Assembly: GCF_004379255.2 (NCBI RefSeq)
Contig: NC_056039.1
Location: 31,385,883-31,449,882, forward strand
Reading direction: 5' to 3'
DNA length: 64,000 nucleotides
DNA from: Salvia splendens
Taxonomy: Eukaryota > Streptophyta > Magnoliopsida > Lamiales > Lamiaceae
Positions within the stretch are counted from its first letter, which is position 1, and each line of letters starts with the position of its first letter. Under the pieces are notes generated by a model. It saw nothing but the letters and a program-made list of their open reading frames with translations. It was not told the DNA's origin and did no database searches. Below, piece after piece: positions 1 to 11,064 of the stretch. A program made the translations under genes and the position numbers.

Positions 1-1790
1 AACACCGTTGGAATCTCACTGAAATACTTAAGCCATTTGTCAATCATATAATATAAAACACACATCAATTCAGGAGAAGGGCAGTCATTTTTCATCGCAG
101 TTTTAAAACCAAGCGATATATACATGCAATGCTCTAAAACACGAACAACAGTGCAATAATAAACACCCGATAATTCAACATTCGCATTTTTGAAATATTT
201 GAACAATTTAAATAAACTCACGCTATGATCCCAACAACTATGCGACATATATAAATCAGAAACGGGATAGGTTCTAAAAAATCACACAAAGAATCTTTAT
301 GCGTCAAAGTAGAATTTAGACAATCATATGTCGAATTCCATCTATGAGTCACATCCATGGTAAAATTTGTATATCTTACCTTCTTTTGATGGCAATACTT
401 CTTCCAAGCTTTGCCAATAGGCGGTTTTTGATGGGTTAATCTAACTGCAGTTCTAATAGGACTAACATGCTTTTGTCATAATTCAAACGCATCTTGTACA
501 CATAAATTCAAAATATGACATATGCATCTTTGATGAAAATACTTACCACCAATAACCGGAGCACAAGCTGCAATCAAGTCATTAATACTTGTAGTGTTAG
601 CAGTTGCATTATCAAAACCAACAGAAAATATCTTATTGCATAATTGAAATTCATTCAAAACTTGAATAATTAAATAAGCAATTTCGGGTGTAGTGTGTGG
701 TATCTCAAGTTCTCTAAAACCAATCAAACGTTTGTTCAAAGTCTAACTATTGTCCACAAAGTGAACCGTAATACCCATGTATGAATGTCTATTAAAAGAA
801 TCAGTCCATACATCTGAGCAAATGTTCACTTTGTGTCCCAAGTTGAGTAAATAACGTGATAATTCAACTTTTTCTCCAAACATTGTCAAACGGTAGATCG
901 TTGAACGGTCATTCGACCTACTCTTTAGACAGCTACGTTCAAACCACTTTGCATAGTAACCTCAAATTTTTTGTCATCATAAACATTAAAATGAAAATGC
1001 TTCATTGCAGCCCATCTAGTCATAACGCCAACAAAAATTTTAGGATCATATTTAAAAAGAGGTGTACCTGACGAACCTGAGCCACCGGGTTGGAAGTTTA
1101 GTTGGGTTTGGGTAGAGGCAGTGTCACATTCTACCAGATGCTTTGTCACCAAATGACGACGGAGGGTGCCATATCCCCCACCACTCGCAAATTTGTAGAC
1201 TTTATCACAATAGTTACAATATGCATGAAACGCCGATGTCTCTTCTTGAGAGAGCAGATCATTAGGACTTGGAATTACCATCGGGACCTTCTTGTAGTGT
1301 TTAACAAAAATATCAGATTTCAAAGCTTTTTTAGTGGGTAGAGGGGGAGGCGTGTCCTCATTTCCGCCGGTGCTAGACGGAATACGAGAATGAGATCTAT
1401 CATCATTGTTGTCCGAGTCCGACGATATAGACACATCGTACTCGTCATCTTGTTGTTGGGAACTACCACCGCCCCTCCCCCCACCTTGATGCATTTCAGT
1501 GAGTAGCATGACGGTCCTATGATCTTCTTCTATCTATAAATATTATATAACTTGAAGTTTTAATTAGGAACACAAAAAAAATAAAAAAACTCAATCTTAT
1601 GAAATTATGAATTGTAAAAATAATTTTATTTTTTAGAACTTACTTGCATGCGTTCAGCCGCCACTCGGGAAACCTCTTCCATAACTTCTTGACGACTAGG
1701 TCGCTTTGATATTTGGGGACGACTACTTTGATCTTGGGCAATTCCTTTGCCCCGATCACCACGTCCCGGTCCACCACGAGAAGAAGACAT
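1..1790 (-). pseudogene. hAT transposase, partial and broken (left copy)
   Basis: The reading starts at ATG 1790 (MSSSRGGPGRGDRGKG) and has an intron after residue ~54 with a GTAAGT donor near 1647. The next exon, 1509-925, is open and encodes an acidic Ser/Asp stretch and then a BED-type zinc finger (CNYC, then HLVTKH). It stops at NVAV near 925. After further breaks, 739-476 encodes a central transposase segment (FSVGFDNATANT ... CICHILNLCVQDAFEL). A poly-G run that is frameshifted in the right copy is intact here, so this copy is the less damaged of the two over that exon. In-frame stops still make it non-functional. Confidence 0.85.
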
Positions 1791-2038
1791 AATGCAAAAT
1801 GAAAGTAGTATGGAATATGGAGTATTGAATAAATGGTAAATTACGAACACAACAACAAAAATAGTAGTAAACAACTTGAGCAATTAGAGAGAATGAAGAT
1901 AGAGAATAGAGAAATTGAGATTGAGAAGGAAATTCTTGTTAACACAAGAATGGGGTGAGTAAAAATGATGGGAGAAGTGAGGTATTTATAGGAGTAAAAT
2001 TAGAATAAATAAAAAAATTTCAAATTTCAGCCAGTTTA

Positions 2039-2372
2039 CCGCCTGAACCAGCGGTTCAGTCCACGGTTTCTGACCGGTTTTTAGGCCTATACACTGCCAC
2101 CTGAAAAAGGTCCGGAACCGTCGGAAACCGACGGTTTTCGGCAGAAACTACCGGTTTCTGACGTAAACCGCCGGTTTTTCTGCACACCTAGCCTGAAAAC
2201 CTACGCCCTAGCCGGAATCCTACGGTTGGAACCGCTGAACCGCCGGTTCAAACCGGCGAACTGGTGGTTTTGAACCGCTGGTTACAGTTCACGCTTTTTT
2301 AACCAGAACCGGCCAGCTTAAACCGCCGAACCGCCGGTTAAGCGACGGTCCGGTTCGATTTGTGCATGCCTA
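2039..2372. repeat. hAT subterminal CCGGTT-rich repeats (left copy)
   Basis: This block contains many direct and inverted copies of aaccggcggtt / aaccgccggttc. Such arrays next to hAT termini are typical transposase-binding regions. The matching block at the other end of the element is seen only in the right copy (62280-62471). Confidence 0.8.
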
Positions 2373-2873
2373 GGTCAAATGAAAAAGTAGCCTTAATATT
2401 GACATTTGAAAATTGGAACAAAAAAAAATCTACATTAGTGCAAATAATTATTGCTTGGTTGTACAACCAAAGAAAAATGGGTGAAATTTTTGATAGTCGG
2501 TGCTCCAACTTCCAAATGGTGAGACCCCTCATTATTGTTTTATGGAAAATTTCCCATGTGCATCCCTCCTTGCATCAATCCATTACTACAAGATTCTGTC
2601 CACAAATGATCATTTCATCTTAATCTAAGTTTTCTCTAGTTTAGCTTCATTTTTCGTAACTAGTAGTTCAGAACACTCGAGCCAAAAGAATGACGAGCTA
2701 GCGGTACCAGAGTTTTAAAGTATAAATAAAAATGTAACCAAATCAACGTAACAACAAAGCAAACATTGTGTCCAAAAATCATACAGAAACAAAAAAAAAC
2801 ATAAACAAACGAGTATCCCATCAATCAATCTTCATCCACCGGAGCCTAGATTGCATTCTCACCATAACTCTAA

Positions 2874-3477
2874 GAGCATCCACAGTGGTGCAGATGTCCC
2901 GGCGGACATCCCGACGGACTTCCCAAAAACACCTTCCGCCACGTCATAAGGACCTCCCATTGCATTGTCACGTCATAAGGACATCCCACTGCACAATGAC
3001 GGACATCCACAATAATAAAAATTCACAAATTCAGAAATATGCAATTTACTGAATTAAAATTTTGACACGAATACGGGAAAAATGCAATGATTTTATTTTT
3101 AAAAAAAAAACATACATATATATTTAAATTTTAAAAAAATACATAGTTCACCAAAAAAATCATCCCAAACTAAAAAACGATTCAAACAAAGTTACATGTT
3201 ATGCCTTGAATCTAGAGTTAGCAACGAGCCGTATATATAGAGTTCGCAACGAGCCGTATATATAGAGTTTTTTTTTAAAATAAAATAAAAAATCGGGACG
3301 TCCGTCGTGGCACCGCAACGGCGGACGTCACGACGGACGTCGTCAGAAAGCCGCGGATCTGCGGTGTCCGCAAGCGACGTCCGCGTCCGCCTCTCGCACG
3401 CTTAATGGCGGACCTCTCGCGCGGACGTCCGGCATGCCGGTCCGACGTCCGCCGGGACGTCCGCCATTGCTGATGTC
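2874..3477. mobile_element. PIF/Harbinger-type MITE, left copy
   Basis: The ends are GAGCATCCACAGTGG and ...CCATTGCTGATGTC, flanked by TAA on both sides (2871-2873 and 3478-3480), the 3-bp target duplication of PIF/Harbinger. Both ends are built from repeated GGACGTCC / GGACATCC units. Internally it has two tandem copies of a segment with tatatatacggctcgttg. That segment resembles the promoter-like ctataaatacggctcgttg of the larger Harbinger element at 11065, so this MITE is probably its deletion derivative. Confidence 0.85.
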
Positions 3478-3983
3478 TAACCCGAATTAGAATTTCCAAT
3501 AAATACAACTACAAAGGTTTCATAAAATTATCTCACTCTGTGACATAAAGAAGGCAATACTTTCGTTATCCCATTTACAATTTACACGAAAAAATTTATT
3601 ATTTGACCTTATATAATTATAATGAATCTATAAAAAATGGTGATATATATTATATGATTGTTTTGTCGTGTTTAATGGATAATGTTATAATACTTGAGAA
3701 TAATGCATGTGCCTTTTAATAATATATATATTTTAGGATTGTTTAGTCAACTAGGGGATGAAGACATGGTAACGTTGGACCTTATTTGAAGTTGAAACAA
3801 TTAATGTGGCTTGTTGTTGAATGTCCAGTTGCATGTATTTCATTCCAAAACTCATTTTTAAAAACACGCTTTTAATTTAATGTCGCTTCATGTGATGAGA
3901 TGAGGCACTTTCCACTCTCTCATTTCATGGTCCACTTTTTTCTTTATTGCCATACTTATCCTCACTTTATGGTGAATGAAAAA

Positions 3984-5310
3984 TACACATTTTATAATAA
4001 TATTGTAGTTCTAATTCCTTTATTGCCATCTATATTATAGGTATATCTCAAAATTTAAAGAAAATACAACATTTTATAATATGTATGTGTAGGGAGATGT
4101 ATATATCTAAAACAAGTGGATTAAATAGTTTTTATTGTTGGTATAGAAACTATGAACCTATGTAGATCATTTGATCTTTGAGGCACCATTTCTACTTAAT
4201 ATTGAATGAGATGTTTGTGTCCAACTATATATTTGAAAGGTTAGGGCGAAAGTACTGCACCAATTAGGGATCGGTAACGGTTCCAATGGCCGGAATTTTG
4301 AGTTTCTCGAGGGAGTTGATAGTGGGGTCGGCTGAACCCTGACCCCATATAGATCTGTCATTGATGACACCAAAGACAAATAATGCATCTCCTATCTGAA
4401 TCCAATCTCTGGTTCATAAATGGCAACATAATAACTAATAAGAGCCGATTCGTCTTTCTCATCCAACCACCCAAACACGCCCTTGTGGTCCCTCATTTAC
4501 ACACCACCCTCTTCCTATCTAATTCCTCACTTAATTTTACTTTATAATAATATGGGACCATGCATGTTGCAAATACAATTTGGCCACGGATTGCGAGGTT
4601 ACAAGAATCCTTCATACACTGATCTCGAGATTATTTAATGTCAATAGAGTACAATTCTTTTTTCTTGTGAATGTATGTGTATACATAGGGGGCATAAAGA
4701 TAAATGTGAAATTTGGTTTGCTTATGTATGCTTATAAGTTTATATTTAATGTGAATATAGAATTCTTTGTTCTAGTTAATCAAGATTGATCTCAAAAAGT
4801 AAAAAAAAATAATTTTTAACCTTGACATTTGCATAATGGGTAGTATTATTTAATTCTATAATGGTTTGTGTGATGAAGGAATATACATTACAAATCGATT
4901 TGCTGTCAAGAGGGAAATGGTTAACCAAATATATAGAATTGATAATGCATGAAACACTTGATTTTCAAGTTAATCAAGTATTGAACTAAAGGAAAAGCAA
5001 ATGGTGAAGTAATTACCTTGGCAATTAAATTGTATAATGGCCATTATTTTGTTACATTATATTATCCCAATTTAGGAAGTGATGATTGGCGTGGTCCAAA
5101 TAGATGCCGAGATGAGATTGGTCAAGAACTGAAAATGCACTCATCATGTAGGCCACAATTAATCAACTTCAATATTTAATTCTTAGGTGAAAGATGTTAT
5201 TCTCGATTTTTGTATGTGCAACGAATATTTTTCTACTTAGAAATTCAGAAATCGGTGATCTATGAAGTGGTGTAAATTTGTGGCTAAATTGGTAATTTGT
5301 AATTTAGTTT
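3984..5310. other. Intergenic, with one coding-looking scrap
   Basis: AT-rich DNA without a recognisable gene. On the minus strand, 4395-4267 reads openly from DALFVFGVINDRSIWGQGS to ...IPAIGTVTDP and a stop. Its composition looks protein-coding, but I do not recognise the family. It may be a decayed terminal exon. Confidence 0.4.
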
Positions 5311-5690
5311 AGAGTTAACTGCCCATAAAATTACGGAAAATTATTTTATATTTGTTTCACATCTTTCAAATTTTAAATGGTAAATCATAAAACTTTGAAA
5401 ATTCTCAATTTTATTTGGTCAAAATTAATTTATTATGTTTTAGTTTCTTGGCTTCAAAATGACATTATCGGTAGTTATCCACGTCATATTAATACATATT
5501 TGTGTAACTGGTCGTTCACATCATTAAAATTTTATGCATGTAGTTAACTCAACATTGTATTTGCATGAAAAAAAAATATTGTGGGACAATTGCGATTTCT
5601 TAAACGGCATGATTTATCATTCAAAATTTTAAAGGCGTGAAACAAATTAGAATTTGGCAAAATATCATGATTTTACAGGTAATTAACCCT
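5311..5690. mobile_element. MITE with long inverted ends
   Basis: The left end (agagttaactgcccataaaa) and the reverse complement of the right end (agggttaattacctgtaaaa) align, and the similarity runs inward for about 90 bases through a shared tttgtttcac motif. There is no ORF. The flanks taatttag and taatttat suggest an imperfect 8-9 bp target site, as in Mutator-like MITEs. Confidence 0.65.
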
Positions 5691-6430
5691 TTAATTTATG
5701 ATAAATTTAATAGTAAAGTATAGTAATGCTCTTGAAATAGTAATACGAATACACAAAGCCAAAATAATGATTGATAAATGTACAAGTAGATAAAGATTTT
5801 ATTTTACAGGTCAAATTCGAAATTGAAAGATGTGTAACCTCTCATTCACCCTTGACCACAATCTATTCTTCAATCCCTATTATGAGAGGAAAACCCTTGT
5901 TTTGCTATCTATAATTAAATGAAAACGCCATATTGGTAGGACCAAAGAAAAAACTAAAAATATCTCGAAGTAAATTTGAGATATTTGATAATGATAATCA
6001 AAGTACTATCTGTATTGCGATACCACTAAGAGTTGGTATCTAGTTAATATTATCCTCGCACTGAGAGTTGCGTATTTGTATTATCTGGTAGAAATCTTCT
6101 TGTTTTACATCATTTAATTTGATATTTTGATAAAAGGGTTGGAATTTAGTCTATACTAGCAAAAGAGAAGTGGAACATTAATTTAGTACAACAACACTTA
6201 AGGCACGGACAATACGTCGATATCACGATATATTTAATCATGAACTCAAATATTGTCATATTGATTGTCACTACTACCTAAGTAATTTGATTGGCGAAGG
6301 ATTGATTTAGATTTAAAAGAATAGTCAGTCGGTATAAAAATTCATATTTATCGTGAAAATTAAAAACACAAAGTTATTGTATTTACAATGATTTGTATCA
6401 CTAATTAATATTTATCTCTCATTATATACA
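5691..6430. other. Intergenic, nothing recognised
   Basis: AT-rich sequence with no supported exon, RNA gene or repeat boundary on either strand. Confidence 0.5.
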
Positions 6431-6440
6431 TATATAAGTA

Positions 6441-6955
6441 GGGTCCTATTAGGTTGAGATTTTTTAGCTTAATTGAGAATTGAGATACATTTTCAGCCAC
6501 ACGTCCACAACATTTTTGAAATGTCAATTGCAAGTAGATTATGTCAACTAGGGGTATTATCGTCAATAGCTTGCACATCAAATGTCAATAGTCTGCACAT
6601 CAAATGTCAACAACTTATAGTTGACATTATATGTGTATAGTTGACATAAATTGTATACGTAGTTGAGATGGATTGTACACATAGTTGACATTATATGTGT
6701 GTAGTTGACATGAATTATATGTGTGTAGTTGACATGAATTGTATATGTAGATGACAAAAAAAATTAAAAAAAATTAAAAAAAATGTTTATTGAATAAAAT
6801 GTACCATGAAATTACCATTCTGCCCTTTCCTAATTAATTTATCTAAAAATATTTTTCATGTGGCAAATTCTGGACCACTCATTTAATAAAAATGAGTGGC
6901 GGATAATATATCTCAATTCTCAATTAGGCTTAAAAATCTCAATTGATCAGAACCC
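6441..6955. mobile_element. Mutator-like MITE, copy 1 (10-bp target duplication)
   Basis: The element runs from GGGTCCT to AGAACCC and is flanked by tatataagta on both sides (6431-6440 and 6956-6965). The inner ends match: gttgagattttttagcttaa at the left and its inverted form at the right. The core holds repeated agttgacat(t/g) units. The same family is at 50490-51229. Confidence 0.85.
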
Positions 6956-6965
6956 TATATAAGTA

Positions 6966-7607
6966 TAGAGATATTGCAATAAGAATTAAGAACTCATATT
7001 TTAAAGTAAGTATAGAAAATCATTTCTTTACTAGCTTAATGCTACGCAAACGCTCAAATTTCATAAGGGGTGAAATTTTATTTAATTTAATTTTTCCAAG
7101 CGCAGTACATTTCACCGTGGATGCGGTACTTTCAGTATTTTTATTTTTTCAAGATGAAAATGATGTTTTTGCATTAAACAATTTGTATATATACGTATAC
7201 ACATACCATGTTACGAGGGACTTGGGGTCCTAAAATGATGAACCAAGATAGCTTGCAAACTAGTACAAACTTGATTACAATAACACCGTGCCAATTATAA
7301 ACACCAATAATGGAATAATGAATTATTAATCAAATCCTGAAAAATAATTGTTAATGGAACAAAAATTAAACGAGACATAATTTTCAAGATCTACAACAAC
7401 AAACACATGGGCATGGAGATGCAACTAGGTAATGTGGTGGAACCCCCAACTCCAGCCTACAGTCAGACAATTATTTTCGCAAACATCTTTAAAATCACCA
7501 TCATAGTACCATTAAAATAGCATGTGATTATATTCATATTAACAAAAGTACTATAACTTTCAAATAGCATATGACATGTTCAGATTGTTGGTGAAGCCAC
7601 ACAATTC
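6966..7607. other. Intergenic, nothing recognised
   Basis: An open stretch at 6943-7233 has no recognisable protein features and overlaps the MITE end, so it is not called a gene. Confidence 0.45.
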
Positions 7608-7702
7608 TTGTAATTACTATGAATCTCATGGAGAGTTCGATCCTGGCTCAGGATGAACGCTTGTGGTATGCTTAACACATGCAAGTCGGACGGGAAGTGG
7701 AG
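7608..7702 (+). pseudogene. Nuclear fragment of plastid 16S rDNA (NUPT)
   Basis: The segment contains gagttcgatcctggctcag and gatgaacgct, then cttaacacatgcaagtcgga, the 5' end of plastid small-subunit rRNA. It is preceded by ctatgaatctcatg, which matches the plastid leader just upstream of the gene. The match fades after cgggaagtgg, with weak similarity to about 7718. At about 95 bases it cannot be a functional rRNA gene. The mitochondrial homologue fits less well (it reads gagtttgatcctggctcag and differs after that). Confidence 0.85.
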
Positions 7703-7718
7703 TTCCATCAGTGACAAA

Positions 7719-9083
7719 CACTGTCTGCCATTAACAGAAACATGTCCCAAATAACAAATTTTGATCTATAACTGGAAAGAAAACTGCATAAAATAACCTG
7801 CAACACACTAACAAGACCAAAATCTAAAAGATCTCTATCAAGTAAGCTGTACGCAAACACATAATCGGTCCTGAGTGCTACGTGGGGCCTTAAGTTTCAA
7901 GATTCAAGAATGTCATTATGGTATATATGCATGAGAATTTATACATGATTGTCCAGCTTCAAAATCATGCCTTCCATTCAGAAGTTGCTTCATGAATGTG
8001 GTAAGTGAGAGATGAGAGAGCAGCCACTATGTTCTGCCTTACCCACAGATACATAAGCTGATTGCCAGTTAATATGGCATCGAAGATGGTTGTCCAAATT
8101 CAGACATTTGAATTTGAAAAAAACCATCATTTTTACAGAAACCTGTAATCATTAGAATATTTTTCCTGCAGTAAACAAAATTCTCCACTCAATTTATACA
8201 TGTATGAATGAACCGTATGTAGGCATGGAATAATCACTAGTAACAAGACAAATATACCAGGTTTCAAATACTTCTATATTCTAAAGATTCGAAAAACAAT
8301 ATTCTGCGGCCGAAGGAGAAACGTGCGACTTACTATAAATGTGACATCTCTAGAGAGTTCATTTGATACCAAATTTGAGCATTTCTATGGCTAGCACGTA
8401 TTCCTTTCCCTGCAAAAGAGAATCAAGGCTCTAATATCTGGGTTTCATAGGAAAATGTGTTCAAAGATGGCTGCTTGTTCCTTCTTATCTAAAGCTTCTG
8501 ATACGAGAACTTCTTATGCTATTTTATTCCTTCCCATCATTAAATTAAGCTTCACCTTAAAGCTTTCTTATATTCTACACTACCGCCTGTCTAATCCTTT
8601 TCAACCTAAAAGCAGCATGATTCTTCCAGCTCCAAAATCAATTCATTGACGAATTTGGGGATTTCAACCTCAAAACAGCATAATTCTTCCCTTTCTAAAT
8701 TCATCTCATGGAGTCAAGACAGAGAATGGTACTAGAAAAGGTTCAGAAACAAATCAGTCAAACTTTAAAGACAAAATCCATTATACAAACAAATAGATCT
8801 GAACTAAAATTACAAGGCTGAGTTCAGTCGTGCACCACCAAAGCTGTGTTTTACAAGAGATGTCATGACTGATAGCACCACTATGAATTCCATATGAGCA
8901 GAATATCATCCCCCAACAATGTTTTCAACTTATGCATATGACAATACGAAGTTGGTATTACAGCGACTAAAGTCCTCATCACTTACCCACAAAAGAAAAT
9001 ATTAATGTATGAACTGCAATTTTGATATGAAGAGGCCACATCTATGTTCAACTGAACCAAGTGACAGGGGTTGCACGTACATA
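7719..9083. other. Downstream region of PFD6, no gene seen
   Basis: This lies 3' of the minus-strand PFD6 gene and must hold its 3' UTR and polyadenylation site near 9083. The open stretch 8455-8649 has no family resemblance. I saw no repeat boundary. Confidence 0.45.
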
Positions 9084-10741
9084 TTAGGCCTTTGCTTTTC
9101 CAGCTTGGAGAGTCTGGATTCTTTGTTGTAGCTTGGCAATCTGCACAATCGCATTTAAGAAATCAGGTGAAGATAGAGCTATGGGATGCTAGAAGAATAT
9201 AGAAATGGAAACAAATACTACAAAATGCACCAAAAGAACGTAAATAAAATTGATGCTACTAAACTGGCTAATTCAGTTGGAAATGAAATTAGGTGCAGTA
9301 GACAAGAATTGATAATGTTGTTTCGAAGAGGAAACCTTTTTGTATCTAGAATAATAACCAAAGCATAAGCAGTAATCAATTTCACGAAACTTTACAAAGT
9401 AAAATCAAACATATGAAAATTTCATATAATCCATTATAAAATAGTAAGTCCGAGTAGATACACGAACAATCCAATCCCATGACAAATGGCAAGTATAAAA
9501 ATGCTATCATTTTTTCAGCGGGATACAAATGGTATTAGTTATTCGTTCAAATAATTCAAACTTATACAATATCATAATATTGTCTGACAAGCTCCGAGCA
9601 GCATAAGGTGTTTCTTAATTAAATCTTAACAAGAGAAAGTCCCATTATATGCCAATTGTCAAATGCCAAATGAAATGAACAACAAATTGTGACAAAAATA
9701 ACTTTGACACAATGTACACAGTACTCCAAAATTAACATAAAAAGAACAAAAGAGAATATTGACAAACCGATTCTTGCTTGCTACTTAGCTTTTCTTGTAA
9801 ATCCTGAAGGGTACTATCTAAGCGTTTCCTGGTGCAAGAAACAATATTAAAGATAAATGGCAAAGCAATAACAGCCAAATGATTTCTGCAATTCTACATT
9901 CAACACCTCAGAGTAACATGCCAAAAACAATAACCAAAAATTTAATACTACTAATCAGTTAATAAGATATTACACTTGAATCTTGACTAATAAGATATTA
10001 CAGCAGTGCATTAGTTGTCAAAGTATTGCACCAACTTCTAATCATATTTAAGCAAAGGACATTCGATTTCCCGAACCCGCTCCATACCTTACATAGCAGC
10101 AACTACCCTTCCAATCAAATGAATCCCACTTAATCCATCCACAAACATTATGTGTGCAAATCTTTTTAACAAGTAAACATGGAGTATCATATACGTGTAT
10201 GATTATGTTAAGACTTTTCCTACTAGCAAACATCAGCAAACTGAGAAGAGCATACAATTCGGCAGAGATATATTCAATCCGCTTCCGAACATTGGCATTA
10301 GCCTCAGCCAAATCCTGCTTCACTAGCACCGGACCAATCAATTTGTACACATTCGTGTCATCGTTCAACAAATCCAGTTCCTTCAAAAACAATCCAACAA
10401 AAATCACAAACTCATTGAAGCACTATAAAACTGCAGCTCAAACGCAGATTATAAAGAGAAACTACCTTGAGCACGAGCTCGTTTTCGCCGAGCTGAATGG
10501 TGTACTTCTTTTTCACTTGCTGGTTCTTCTGAATATCTGCGCATTTTCATATAAAAAACTTGATTTCAAACAGCAATAGAAGATAATACAATTACTTTGT
10601 TCGCGTGTATCGGCGCGCGCTAGGGTTTAACTTTAACCGCTGAAAATGGAGAGGGGTTGGGAAAAATTTACCTTTCTCAAGTTTTCTGAAATCGGTGGCT
10701 TTGTTCTCTAGATCGCGTGTTAGCTCCTTGATAGCGGCCAT
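9084..10741 (-). CDS. PFD6: Prefoldin subunit 6
   Basis: A beta-type subunit of the cytosolic hexameric prefoldin chaperone, which hands nascent actin and tubulin to the chaperonin CCT. Five exons join in phase with GT-AG introns: 10741-10672, 10536-10466, 10380-10256, 9828-9768 and 9140-9084. They give 127 residues, close to the ~129 of plant PFD6. The protein starts MAAIKELTRDLENKATDF, has the hairpin core (QLGENELVLKELDLL, VYKLIGPVLVKQDL, then NVRKRIEYISAEL) and ends QRIQTLQAGKAKA with TAA. The two flanking helices form the coiled coil, and the central part makes the beta hairpins. No frameshift or stop is seen. The ATG is the first in frame. Recognition is by remembered family sequence and is firm. 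Confidence 0.95.
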
Positions 10742-10870
10742 CACTCCGCCGCCTCGCGCCTCCGGCCAATCCGATTACTTTAATTCTCTAGCGACGGCGC
10801 TGGAAATCCGATTACGTAGTGTAATGCAATAGCTCGAGTTGGAAAAAGAAAAAAATTATTGTATTTTGAA

Positions 10871-10876
10871 TGGGCC
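10871..10876 (-). promoter_or_regulatory. Candidate site II (TGGGCC-type) element upstream of PFD6
   Basis: A tgggcc motif lies about 130 bases upstream of the PFD6 ATG. Site II motifs bind TCP factors and are common in promoters of growth-related genes. An aaaccctagc telo-box-like string sits inside intron 1 (about 10617-10628). Function is inferred from motif and position only. Confidence 0.4.
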
Positions 10877-11064
10877 TTGAATTCGGACCGTTTGTTCGGG
10901 CTTGTTATCATGGATTGGATAAATTTGACCCAATGCACATTTGCCATTGTTTTTGGACCTCATGTGAAATCAGAAAAGTTTTTAAAAATGTTTATCAGTA
11001 TGAATTTTGATTAAAAAAAATGTCAATTTTAATGGAATGAAATGTAGAGTGTATCTACATGTTA

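Larger units (their letters stand above)
1..2372 (-). mobile_element. hAT transposon, left copy, cut by the window edge
   Basis: The 5' end of the element (minus strand) is at 2372, where the terminal repeat TAGGCATGCACAA begins. The adjoining 2373-2380 is ggtcaaat, the same 8-bp target site (ATTTGACC on the other strand) that flanks the right copy at 58498-62471. The 3' third, including the dimerisation domain, lies outside the window. An identical target site at both copies shows duplication together with flanks, not two independent insertions. Confidence 0.9.
1..3983. repeat. Left arm of a ~4-kb inverted segmental duplication
   Basis: The whole stretch is the reverse complement of 60866 down to 56894, with scattered substitutions (many C/T) and small indels. 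Base 1 pairs with 60866, so the arm continues beyond the window. Similarity stops after the shared string ggtgaatgaaaaa at 3983 (partner about 56894). The arm holds most of an hAT transposon, its 8-bp target duplication, a Harbinger MITE and ordinary flanks, so whole DNA was copied rather than one transposon inserting twice. Confidence 0.95.

Noticed and set aside
7608..7702. A functional rRNA gene or bacterial contamination
   Set aside because: Only ~95 bases match, flanked by plant intergenic DNA, and the leader matches the plastid operon.
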